From Deltaproteobacteria bacterium (GTDB lineage Bacteria; Desulfobacterota; Binatia; UBA9968): a stretch of DNA of 8,724 nucleotides. Positions 1 through 6,342 of the stretch are shown here, piece by piece. Below the pieces are notes generated by a model. That model ran no database searches, was not told the origin of the DNA, and saw only the letters and a list, made by a program, of their open reading frames with translations. Location: positions 1-8,724 of the forward strand of contig VBKX01000384.1 of the NCBI GenBank assembly GCA_005879435.1, written 5' to 3'. A program made the translations under genes and the position numbers. How positions within the stretch are numbered: the stretch's first letter is position 1; every line of letters begins with the position of its first letter.

Positions 1-276
1 AACCCGGCGGTCATTATCCGCCGGGAAAATAGTACCACCGAGCCTGTAAGCGCACAGAGGATATTCGCTGTTGGCAATAACTTGGCCGACGGAATTTCTA
101 CAAACTTTTCACCCAGGCGAGGGGTGAATGACTCGGAGGGCACCGGTCGCCCAAGAGTCATGCCGGCAATACCGACAGACTCACGGGTTACCATTTCGCC
201 CCGGGAAACTCCGAGCGGGAAGATAGCTTTACCGGAACATCTTACCGACAATGTGACTATTACAGTAAACTTCTAG
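1..276 (+). CDS. C-terminal end of a probable pilus-subunit-like secreted protein (5' truncated by window edge)
   Basis: The frame is open from the first base of the window to a TAG stop at 274-276, so this is the last 91 residues of a longer protein. An internal TTG at 82 is not a convincing start. The final residues, DNVTITVNF, match the closing beta-strand of spore-coat-U (Csu) pilins and closely resemble the ends of the two other pilins here (DTVQATVNF and NTVTVTINF). The rest, rich in Ser, Thr, Pro and Arg, lacks the usual WGDG and YGR-P-GQ landmarks of that family, so the assignment rests on the tail and on the pilus genes that follow. It could be a divergent minor pilin in the position of CsuA or CsuB, or another exported beta-sheet protein. 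A terminator-like hairpin follows, suggesting that its transcript ends before the pilin gene. Being a coding frame is likely; being a pilin is a moderate inference. Confidence 0.5.
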   Translation, partial: NPAVIIRRENSTTEPVSAQRIFAVGNNLADGISTNFSPRRGVNDSEGTGRPRVMPAIPTDSRVTISPRETPSGKIALPEHLTDNVTITVNF

Positions 277-288
277 ATAATCTAGGAA

Positions 289-321
289 GTCTTTCCCGTT
301 GCTACTCCATCGGGGAAAGAT
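289..321 (+). terminator. Possible intrinsic terminator after the first pilus-like gene
   Basis: TCTTTCCC (290-297) pairs perfectly with GGGAAAGA (313-320), with a possible extra G-T pair at 289/321 and a 15-base loop. The downstream bases are pyrimidine-rich (ctttctctat) but not a clean T run. The hairpin starts 13 bases after the stop at 276. The long loop and imperfect T tract lower confidence. Confidence 0.4.
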
Positions 322-500
322 CTTTCTCTATATCGTCTGACTTTTGCTCGAAGCCGTAAGCCAACGTCCTAGGTATCTTTCTCCTTCGCTCCTACAAACT
401 TGTTAAACCGCTCCGGAAAATCTGTCCATTTTTGTATCCAAAATTCGTTGATCTTCATTTTTCTTCCACCGTCCTGCGGTAATTTTTGACGTAGATTTCA

Positions 501-517
501 ACACTTATCTCAAGTGT
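501..517. promoter_or_regulatory. Perfect inverted repeat upstream of the sigma-54 promoter (possible regulator site)
   Basis: ACACTT (501-506) and AAGTGT (512-517) are exact reverse complements separated by five bases. The repeat ends eight bases before the -24 element of the predicted sigma-54 promoter, centring it near -43 from the predicted start. That is closer than the usual -80 to -150 enhancer position, so it could equally be a repressor or accessory-factor site. Short dyads do arise by chance. Confidence 0.35.
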
Positions 518-525
518 CCAAAATA

Positions 526-541
526 TGGCACATATCGTGCT
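526..541 (+). promoter_or_regulatory. Sigma-54 (RpoN) -24/-12 promoter for the pilin-chaperone-usher operon
   Basis: The sequence TGGCACATATCGTGCT aligns with the sigma-54 consensus TGGCACG-N4-TTGCW over all 16 positions, with only two departures (A for G at position 7, G for T at position 12). The invariant GG (527-528) and GC (539-540) have the required spacing. Transcription would start near 552, giving a leader of about 22 bases that still holds the AGGAGG ribosome site. I saw no good sigma-70 -35/-10 pair in the same gap. Sigma-54 control implies an ATP-dependent enhancer-binding activator, which is not encoded in the window. Confidence 0.65.
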
Positions 542-573
542 CTGCCCCGCTACAAAACTTTTAGGAGGTGTGA

Positions 574-1107
574 ATGAAAACTAGACAGTTTTATTTATCG
601 GCACTTGCGGCAGGAACTTTAGCCGTGACCGCAAGCCCGCTCTTCGCAGCCAGTTCTCCTGGTGTGGGATTGAGTATTAGTGCGTCCGTGGCGGCGAAGT
701 GCATCGTCTCATCGACGTCGACGGTCGCCTTCGGCCCATACGATCCAGTGACTACGAACTCCGCCACCGGAGCAGACTTGGATGGAACCGGTTCCGTGGG
801 TATCAAATGTTCTCCTGGCAACGGGCTTTCGATAAGCGTTGATTCGGGAGTCAACGCATCAGGAAATCAGAGAAGAATGCAAGGCCCTTCAGGGACTTCG
901 TCAGCGTTCTTGAATTATGATGTCTATTCTGAGTCCACGCGCACGACGGCGTGGGGAAACGGTTCAAACGGTGCTTCGGCGTTGGCGATCACAACGTCCA
1001 CGAATGCGTCTGAAAGAATCTTCACCGTCTATGGTCGAGTTCCTAAAGGGCAGGACGTCAACGTGGGAAGTTTCTCCGACACAGTGCAAGCAACCGTAAA
1101 CTTCTAA
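574..1107 (+). CDS. Csu-type (spore coat U domain) pilin, probable major subunit
   Basis: This is a 177-residue exported structural subunit of an archaic chaperone-usher pilus. Residues 1-25 form a signal peptide ending LFA. The next stretch to about residue 41 alternates hydrophobic and small residues (VGLSISASVA), as expected of the N-terminal donor strand that completes the neighbouring subunit's fold. The spore-coat-U domain follows, with the conserved cysteine pair C43 and C79, a FGPYDP turn, NQRRM, LNYDVY, TTAWGNG and YGRVPKGQDV, closing with SDTVQATVNF. The length is usual for the family. The start is supported by a perfect AGGAGG at 563-568, five bases before ATG, the strongest ribosome site of the operon, as fits a highly expressed subunit. 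The gene lies just downstream of a predicted sigma-54 promoter and 11 bases before the chaperone gene. Family is certain; being the major rather than a minor pilin is inferred from position. Confidence 0.93.
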   Translation: MKTRQFYLSALAAGTLAVTASPLFAASSPGVGLSISASVAAKCIVSSTSTVAFGPYDPVTTNSATGADLDGTGSVGIKCSPGNGLSISVDSGVNASGNQRRMQGPSGTSSAFLNYDVYSESTRTTAWGNGSNGASALAITTSTNASERIFTVYGRVPKGQDVNVGSFSDTVQATVNF

Positions 1108-1118
1108 ACAAAATAACA

Positions 1119-1886
1119 ATGTCAATTATCTGCTGCAAAAGAGCTACCTCGGTGATACGGGCTTTTTTTTCTCTGATAGCTCTGGTCTGCGCCGGGGTAG
1201 CTCTTGCCGGCACGTTTCAAGTAAATCCGATTCGCATTACTCTTTCGCAGCAAAGTTCCAGTTCCCTCCTGACTGTTCGAAACGACAGCATGGAAAAGGT
1301 TCGCTTTCAGATCGGCGTGTTTGAATGGGATCAATCCCCTGACGGCGAGATGCTGTTGAATCCAACAGAAGATTTAATTTTTTTTCCGAATCTACTGACG
1401 ATCGATCCAGGTAACGAACGGAACATTCGGGAGGGTACAAACAAATCCATCGTATCCAGGGAAAAGTCTTATCGTATCTTCGTCGAAGAACTGCCTCCGG
1501 CAGAGAATTCCGAAGCCCAAGGAATTCGTATTCTCACAAAGATGGGCGTGCCCATTTTCATACAGCCCGCAAAACGATTGATGCAGGGACAGGTCGAACA
1601 AATGAAGTTGGCCGAAGGCAAATTTTCCTTTGAGATAAAAAACGCCGGCAATGTTCATTTTTTCCCGCGGTTCGTGCATGTGCACGGAAAGGGCCCGATG
1701 GGCGAGACGCTTTTCGAGCGTGAGTTGCAGGCCTGGTACATCCTTTCCGGCGGGATTCGTCGGTATTCAATAGACATTGCTCAGACCGATTGTCCTAAAC
1801 TGCAGGACTTGGCTGTCGAGGTAGAACTCGAAGGGAAAACGCTCAAAGAGAATTTTTCCATGCCGCCCAGCGTTTGCCATCGCTAA
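1119..1886 (+). CDS. Periplasmic pilus assembly chaperone (PapD/CsuC family)
   Basis: This 255-residue PapD-like chaperone should fold pilus subunits in the periplasm by lending a beta-strand and deliver them to the usher. A hydrophobic signal peptide ends near residue 30 (VALA). The N-terminal immunoglobulin-like domain carries FQVNPIRITL, the PGNERNIR segment (R104) and SYRIFVEELPP (from about 117), the classic chaperone landmarks; the second domain runs from about 150. C225 and C253 are placed to form a disulfide in that domain, as inferred from position. ATG 1119 has no visible Shine-Dalgarno sequence. GTG at 1152 (residue 12) would give a shorter, more typical signal peptide but also lacks one. 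Translation may be coupled to the pilin, whose stop is 11 bases upstream. The usher follows after 40 bases. The family call is secure and the exact start is less so. Confidence 0.93.
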   Translation: MSIICCKRATSVIRAFFSLIALVCAGVALAGTFQVNPIRITLSQQSSSSLLTVRNDSMEKVRFQIGVFEWDQSPDGEMLLNPTEDLIFFPNLLTIDPGNERNIREGTNKSIVSREKSYRIFVEELPPAENSEAQGIRILTKMGVPIFIQPAKRLMQGQVEQMKLAEGKFSFEIKNAGNVHFFPRFVHVHGKGPMGETLFERELQAWYILSGGIRRYSIDIAQTDCPKLQDLAVEVELEGKTLKENFSMPPSVCHR

Positions 1887-1895
1887 CCTCGCAAA

Positions 1896-1920
1896 CCTTT
1901 TCTGCCAAGGGCGTAAAAGG
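1896..1920 (+). promoter_or_regulatory. mRNA hairpin enclosing the usher's ribosome-binding site
   Basis: In the gap between chaperone and usher, CCTTTT (1896-1901) pairs with AAAAGG (1915-1920), and inside it GCC (1904-1906) pairs with GGC (1910-1912) across a three-base AAG loop. Between them lie a C/T mismatch and a T-G wobble. The 3' arm AAAAGG is the only Shine-Dalgarno-like sequence for the usher ATG at 1927, six bases away, so folding would hide it. No T run follows, so it is not a typical terminator. A role in lowering usher translation is inference. Confidence 0.45.
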
Positions 1921-1926
1921 CCATGC

Positions 1927-4218
1927 ATGTTTCCAGGACATTTTCGCCTTAGTCTCGTACTCATGTTGTTTCTCCCGAGCGTCGTCAACGCGGCAGACCA
2001 ACGCGCTATTCTTGAACTCAGAGTCAATGAAGTAAAAAAAGGCGAGGTCGCCGTTGTTCTCAGAGACGGCGACGTACTTGTGAAATTGAAAGATCTGCAA
2101 GCTGCTGGCTTGAGAGCTCACGCTGGCCAGCAAGAATCGCTTCAGGACGAACCCTATGTGCTCTTGAGTTCTCTAGCGCCACAGGTCTCGTTTAAGATCG
2201 ATGAAAAGGATTTGAGTCTCAATCTTACAGCTCAGCCTTCGATCTTGGGGTTTAATCGATACGATGCTCAATCGAATAGACCGGCGGGAATCGTCTATAA
2301 TGAAGACTCGAGTGGCTTTTGCAACTATTCAGTCGGTCTTCGCGATCTGAAGTATGCGAACGCATTCACCGAGGCGGGAATTAGCGTCAAGAACGGTCTG
2401 CTCTACAGTGCGGTATCAAGAAACGAAAACGGCTCGTTCGTGCGGGGCCTGTCTAATCTTACTATTAGCAATCGCGAGAACCTGAATCGCACAGTAGTTG
2501 GTGACCGATTAGTCGCCTCCGACGTCCTCGGTGGGAGCTTAGTGATGGGGGGCGTTAGCTTTTTCCGGGAGTTCAGCCTCGATCCCTATTTCGTGCGCAA
2601 TCCCGGACTGAATTATTCCGGCGCCGTGGCCACGCCTTCTACCGTGGATGTTTATGTCAATGGCCAACTCTTGCGTCGAGTGCCCGTGCCGCCGGGACAA
2701 TTTGAGCTGAAGGATCTGCCGGTACCGGCCGGCGTCGCTGATACGAGATTGGTTCTACGAGATGCATTTGGACGCGAGCAGGAGATCGGCTCGCAATACT
2801 ATTTTACGTCTGGATTGCTCAAGGAGGGGTTGCACGAATTCAGTTACAATTTCGGCATCCGACGAAACAATCTGGCAACCGATAGTTGGGACTACGGCCC
2901 TCTGGTATTTTTGGCGCGTCATCGCCTGGGTATCACCGATTCACTCACGGCAGCACTCCGCCTAGAAGGCTCGTCCAGCGTGGTGAGCGGCGGCACCAGT
3001 TTTTCATTTAGATTGCCCCTCGGGGAAATGGAACTCGCTACTGCGGCGAGCGCCGGCGAAGGAACGCCGGGTGGGGCGGCATTTGTTGGTTTCAGTTACC
3101 TCGGTCAAAATCTCAATTTTGGCGCGTCGGCGCGCTTGATGAGTCCCCATTACACGACGACGAGCTTGTCATTTTTGGACAAGCGCTCCTGGCTTCAGTT
3201 TAACACGCTAGTAGGCTTTCCAATCATATATGGAATTGGTGTTTCGTTGCGGTACACTCACGAGAATTCGCAAATCGACCAACAGAGCCACCGATTCTCA
3301 GTCGCCACCACAGCAAGATTGACGAATCAAATCAGCCTTTTCGTAAACGCGGGATTATCTAAGCAAAAAAGCCGAAATAGCGGCGATGTCTTCACCGGCC
3401 TGACTTTTCTTTTCGGGGAAACCACGGGCACGTTGTCATTTCAAAATTTCGAAGGCACCAGCAGCGGCGCCCTAACACTGCAGAAATCTTTGCCCGTCGG
3501 ATCTGGATTTGGTTATCGGCTTCAAGCCAACAGCAACATGGAGGGAAGTCCAAGTCCGACAGTAGATAGCTTGGTGCAATACCAAGGTCCCTACGGCCGC
3601 TATGAAGCGAATTACACGAGGCTCAACGGCCAGAATTCCACACTTCTAAGCACGGCTGGCGGCTTGGCGGTCATCGGCGGAGATTTCTTTGTAACCCGGC
3701 CGGTTCAAGACAGCTTCGCTTTGATCCAAGTTCCCGGCGTCCGGGGAGTTCGAGGCTTTTCGAGCAACCAAGAAGTGGGATCTTCGAACACGAGGGGAAA
3801 TTTGTTTGTACCGAATTTGCTCCCCTATTATGGCAACAAGCTCGGCATCTCTGATAAGGACATTCCGCTAAACTACACGGTTGCCGCAACCGAGAAAGTT
3901 GTTGCGACACCTTTTCGTGGCGGCGCGGTGGTGACGTTTCCGGTACAGAGGGTCCAGATGATCGTGGGAAAGATCGTTCTGGACGATTCTGGCGCCGTCG
4001 CGATCCCTGCCTATGGTCAGCTTACTGTAAGTGCAAACGGCAAACAGTTTGATTCACCGATCGGAAAACAGGGCGAATTCTATCTGGAAAACTTACCGGC
4101 GGGTCGCTACGCAGCGACGGTGCAGTACAGGGAACAAGCCTGCAATCTCGTTGTCGATGTACCTGATGTCGACGCGTTAGAAATCAAACTCGGAAGGTTA
4201 AAATGTCAACTGCACTAG
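1927..4218 (+). CDS. Outer-membrane usher of the pilus (FimD/PapC/CsuD family)
   Basis: This 763-residue usher would form the outer-membrane beta-barrel that recruits chaperone-subunit complexes and threads the pilus outward. A short signal peptide ends near residue 22 (VVNA). A periplasmic N-terminal domain follows (ILELRVNEVKKGEV, then a DVLVKLKDL segment), then the barrel. The plug domain inserted around 230-320 shows the family signature STVDVYVNGQLLRRVPVPPG and the following FELKDLPVPAG. The middle is a run of amphipathic strands. The C-terminal domain contains GQLTVSANG and the GEFYLENLPAGRY segment and ends with C739 and C760, a likely disulfide as in other ushers. It is somewhat shorter than the usual 800 or more residues of FimD/PapC but fits the compact archaic type. 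ATG 1927 follows AAAAGG at 1915-1920, which lies within a hairpin. The tip gene starts 15 bases after its stop. The family call is secure. Confidence 0.95.
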   Translation: MFPGHFRLSLVLMLFLPSVVNAADQRAILELRVNEVKKGEVAVVLRDGDVLVKLKDLQAAGLRAHAGQQESLQDEPYVLLSSLAPQVSFKIDEKDLSLNLTAQPSILGFNRYDAQSNRPAGIVYNEDSSGFCNYSVGLRDLKYANAFTEAGISVKNGLLYSAVSRNENGSFVRGLSNLTISNRENLNRTVVGDRLVASDVLGGSLVMGGVSFFREFSLDPYFVRNPGLNYSGAVATPSTVDVYVNGQLLRRVPVPPGQFELKDLPVPAGVADTRLVLRDAFGREQEIGSQYYFTSGLLKEGLHEFSYNFGIRRNNLATDSWDYGPLVFLARHRLGITDSLTAALRLEGSSSVVSGGTSFSFRLPLGEMELATAASAGEGTPGGAAFVGFSYLGQNLNFGASARLMSPHYTTTSLSFLDKRSWLQFNTLVGFPIIYGIGVSLRYTHENSQIDQQSHRFSVATTARLTNQISLFVNAGLSKQKSRNSGDVFTGLTFLFGETTGTLSFQNFEGTSSGALTLQKSLPVGSGFGYRLQANSNMEGSPSPTVDSLVQYQGPYGRYEANYTRLNGQNSTLLSTAGGLAVIGGDFFVTRPVQDSFALIQVPGVRGVRGFSSNQEVGSSNTRGNLFVPNLLPYYGNKLGISDKDIPLNYTVAATEKVVATPFRGGAVVTFPVQRVQMIVGKIVLDDSGAVAIPAYGQLTVSANGKQFDSPIGKQGEFYLENLPAGRYAATVQYREQACNLVVDVPDVDALEIKLGRLKCQLH

Positions 4219-4233
4219 AGTGACAATTTTCTT

Positions 4234-4687
4234 ATGCCCTGGCACTCTCGGATTATTGCAGTCACCATATTCGTTTTAGCAACTCCCTTCTCTGCCCAAG
4301 GCGCCTGCAGCCTAACGTCTACGACGATAGTTTTTGGCAGTTACGACATCTTCAGTTCAACGCCTTTGGACAGCTTGGGTCAGGTCATATTTCGCTGCAG
4401 CAACAATGATCATAACGTTTCGATCTCGTTGGACAAAGGCGGCGCGCCCACGTTCAACCAGCGACGCATGCTCAACGGCACAAATATGTTGAATTATAAT
4501 CTCTATTTGGATGCGGCGAGAAACTATTATCTGGGGAGACGGCACGAGCGGGACACAGACGTTTTTTGTGTCGAACCCGCCCAATAATCAAAACACCAGC
4601 GTGCCGCTTTTCGGGCGTATTCCCGCTGGGCAAGGGACGTCGTCAGGACCTTACAGCAATACGGTCACGGTAACGATCAATTTTTGA
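4234..4687 (+). pseudogene. Single-domain Csu-type tip subunit, interrupted by a one-base frameshift
   Basis: As sequenced, the frame from ATG 4234 stops at 4587 after 117 residues. Its N-terminal part is a clear spore-coat-U domain: a signal peptide to about residue 23, then C25 and C55, FGSYDIFS, NQRRML and MLNYNLYLDAAR. After AGA (4519-4521) the family pattern continues one base later, from ACT at 4523: TIIWGDGTSGTQTFF, then FGRIPAGQG and NTVTVTINF, stopping with TGA at 4685-4687. Removing one A from the AAA at 4521-4523 would give a 150-residue protein with every expected landmark. The downstream frame is undamaged, so the change is very recent or a sequencing or assembly error. The mature protein would begin almost at the first cysteine, with no donor-strand extension, as expected of a cap at the pilus tip. 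CsuE tip adhesins have two such domains; this has one. Only a weak GAG lies upstream as a ribosome site. Confidence 0.85.
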
Positions 4688-4698
4688 TCGCTACCGTG
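4666..4698. terminator. Long hairpin between convergent operons, probable bidirectional terminator
   Basis: CACGGTA (4666-4672) pairs with TACCGTG (4692-4698), and CGATCAA (4674-4680) pairs with TTGATCG (4684-4690). A single A/C mismatch separates the two blocks and the loop is TTT, giving 14 base pairs in all. The hairpin includes the last codons and the TGA stop of the tip gene and ends eight bases before the UbiD stop codon on the other strand. No T run follows on either strand, so it may act with Rho or as an mRNA 3'-end stabiliser rather than as a textbook intrinsic terminator. Confidence 0.55.
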
Positions 4699-4706
4699 GA
4701 TATAGA

Positions 4707-6302
4707 CTACTTCTTGTCTCCTTCGCCGGGTTGTTTCCCCGGTTCAAAACCGCCGACTTCGTGATACAGGACTTTCTTTTCTTCCTCGAAAGCCCGCACC
4801 GTTGGAATTTGACCCGGTAGGCCGAGTTTTTTCCATTCACCGGCAACCTTGTCGTAAATTTCTTTGCGCAAAGCGGTGCGCTTCGAGAACACCGGCAAGT
4901 GACGGTGCTCTTTGCACGCGTTGATCAACGCCTTGGAGCCGTATGGCCTTTTCTCAGGCGGATTCTGCGTGGGATCGAGCCAAGTGCTCCAGGTGTTGCG
5001 CAATACATCGATATCGTCTATCGGATTACAGCGGCTGCTCATTGCCCAAATCACTTGATCCATGTCGGTCGGATCTATGTCTTCGTCAACGGCGATAATC
5101 CACTTGGTATAGTAAGCCCCGCCAGGCACCTGCGCCGCCAGCGCCAAAGCTTGCGCGGCATGACCCGCATAGCGTTGCTCAAGGGCAATCACCGTCATGC
5201 CGAAACCGCCCGCGCCGGCGGGATGCGCATAGACTCCCTGGATTCCGGGGATGCCGAGTTTGTCCAAGTCATCCCAGATACGTGCGGAGCGGATAATCGA
5301 AAAGAAACCGCTCTGTTCGTTCGATGGGTAATCGGCCATGAGTGCATTTGTCAGGATCGGGTTATTGCGATAATGCACCGCTGTCACCTCGACCAACGGG
5401 CAACCGGCCTCGGGTCTGCCGTAGTAACCGGGGAATTCGCCGAAGGGGCCTTCGCTCTTTACCGAATTCGGCTTGATGATGCCTTCGATCATAAATTCCG
5501 CATTGGCGGGCAGCAGAAGATTCGTTGTCTTACCCTTGACGACCGGGATCGGCTCGCCCTTGATGCCGCCGAGAAATTCATACTCAGAAACGTTTTTCGG
5601 AAAAGTCTGCGAGCCGACTACCATAAACAGTGGATCGATACCCCAGGCGGCTGCGACTTCGACGGCCTTACCCTGCTGCCACGAACGAGTGATATGCAGG
5701 CGCGCGTCTTTTCCTGGCGACAGGTAAAGCCCGGTTTCCCTTTTGCCTTGAAGCATCATGCGATAGGTGCCGACGTTGAGATAACCGCTATCGGGGTCGC
5801 GGGTAATGACACAATCAGCGGTGCCAGCATAACGTCCACCATCCAATGGCCAGTGCTTGGGGATCGGCAGTTGCGTCAAATCGATCTGATCGCCCGTGAG
5901 AGTATTCTCGTAAAATCCCGCTTGTGATGGCGCTACTTCACGCGGCGCAGTGCGATTTTTGAGTTTGTCCTTAACCCGGCGGATCAGCTCCACGGTCTGG
6001 GTGTCCGGGGATTCTTCCAAAGTCAGCGCGATCCGCGGGATGCTCGGTCCAAGAATATTCCACAGCGAACGAGCTTTGAACGGGCTTTTCTCGTAACCTT
6101 TGATATTGTCGAAGAGTATCGCCGGCGATGGTTTCTGCTTGGCGACAAGATAACCGATGGCGCTCATTTCTTCATCGCAGCTCACCGCTTCTTTGACTTG
6201 AACCAGATCCCCCAACGCCTCCACGCGCCGGAGCCATTCGCGCAGATCCTGAATCGGTCCACTGTTCGTCGATTCGTTCACCTTTTCTTCTCGCTTAGCC
6301 AT
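4707..6302 (-). CDS. UbiD-family prenyl-FMN-dependent (de)carboxylase
   Basis: This is a 531-residue cytoplasmic enzyme of the UbiD family, which adds or removes CO2 on aromatic or alpha,beta-unsaturated acids using prenylated FMN supplied by UbiX. Landmarks in order: an N-terminal LREWLRRVEALGDL helix (20-33), a LPIPKHWPLDGGRY segment (145-158), N176 and R181 in NVGTYR, H203, the acidic AEFMIEG segment (268-274), and SEGPFGEFPGYYG (283-295). These correspond to the metal/cofactor ligands and to the catalytic Arg-Glu-Glu network (R173, E277 and E282 in fungal Fdc1), so the active site looks complete. The start is set at ATG 6302 because AAGGAG lies six bases upstream; a longer frame to 6395 would overlap the preceding gene and has no family resemblance. 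It is the last gene of a three-gene unit, 40 bases after the aldolase-like gene. The substrate cannot be read from the sequence, and identity with ubiquinone-pathway UbiD is not implied. Confidence 0.93.
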   Translation of the reverse strand: MAKREEKVNESTNSGPIQDLREWLRRVEALGDLVQVKEAVSCDEEMSAIGYLVAKQKPSPAILFDNIKGYEKSPFKARSLWNILGPSIPRIALTLEESPDTQTVELIRRVKDKLKNRTAPREVAPSQAGFYENTLTGDQIDLTQLPIPKHWPLDGGRYAGTADCVITRDPDSGYLNVGTYRMMLQGKRETGLYLSPGKDARLHITRSWQQGKAVEVAAAWGIDPLFMVVGSQTFPKNVSEYEFLGGIKGEPIPVVKGKTTNLLLPANAEFMIEGIIKPNSVKSEGPFGEFPGYYGRPEAGCPLVEVTAVHYRNNPILTNALMADYPSNEQSGFFSIIRSARIWDDLDKLGIPGIQGVYAHPAGAGGFGMTVIALEQRYAGHAAQALALAAQVPGGAYYTKWIIAVDEDIDPTDMDQVIWAMSSRCNPIDDIDVLRNTWSTWLDPTQNPPEKRPYGSKALINACKEHRHLPVFSKRTALRKEIYDKVAGEWKKLGLPGQIPTVRAFEEEKKVLYHEVGGFEPGKQPGEGDKK

Positions 6303-6308
6303 CAGTCT

Positions 6309-6314
6309 CTCCTT
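6309..6314 (-). promoter_or_regulatory. Ribosome-binding site that fixes the UbiD start
   Basis: On the minus strand AAGGAG lies six bases before ATG 6302. This favours the 531-residue product over the 31-residue-longer frame that begins inside the aldolase-like gene. Confidence 0.75.
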
Positions 6315-6342
6315 CAAAAGTTTAAATATCCGTGATTCGTTC

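Noticed and set aside
712..721. Palindrome TCGACGTCGA
   Set aside because: It lies inside the pilin coding sequence as Ser/Thr codons and shows no link to a regulatory role.
4519..4530. Programmed frameshifting in the tip gene
   Set aside because: The shift needed is +1 at AGA-A. There is no slippery run, internal Shine-Dalgarno sequence or stop codon at the site, so a plain one-base insertion is simpler.
4899..5927. 342-residue open frame on the + strand
   Set aside because: It lies wholly antisense to the well-supported UbiD gene. The translation has no recognisable domain and is the usual mirror frame of a codon-biased gene.
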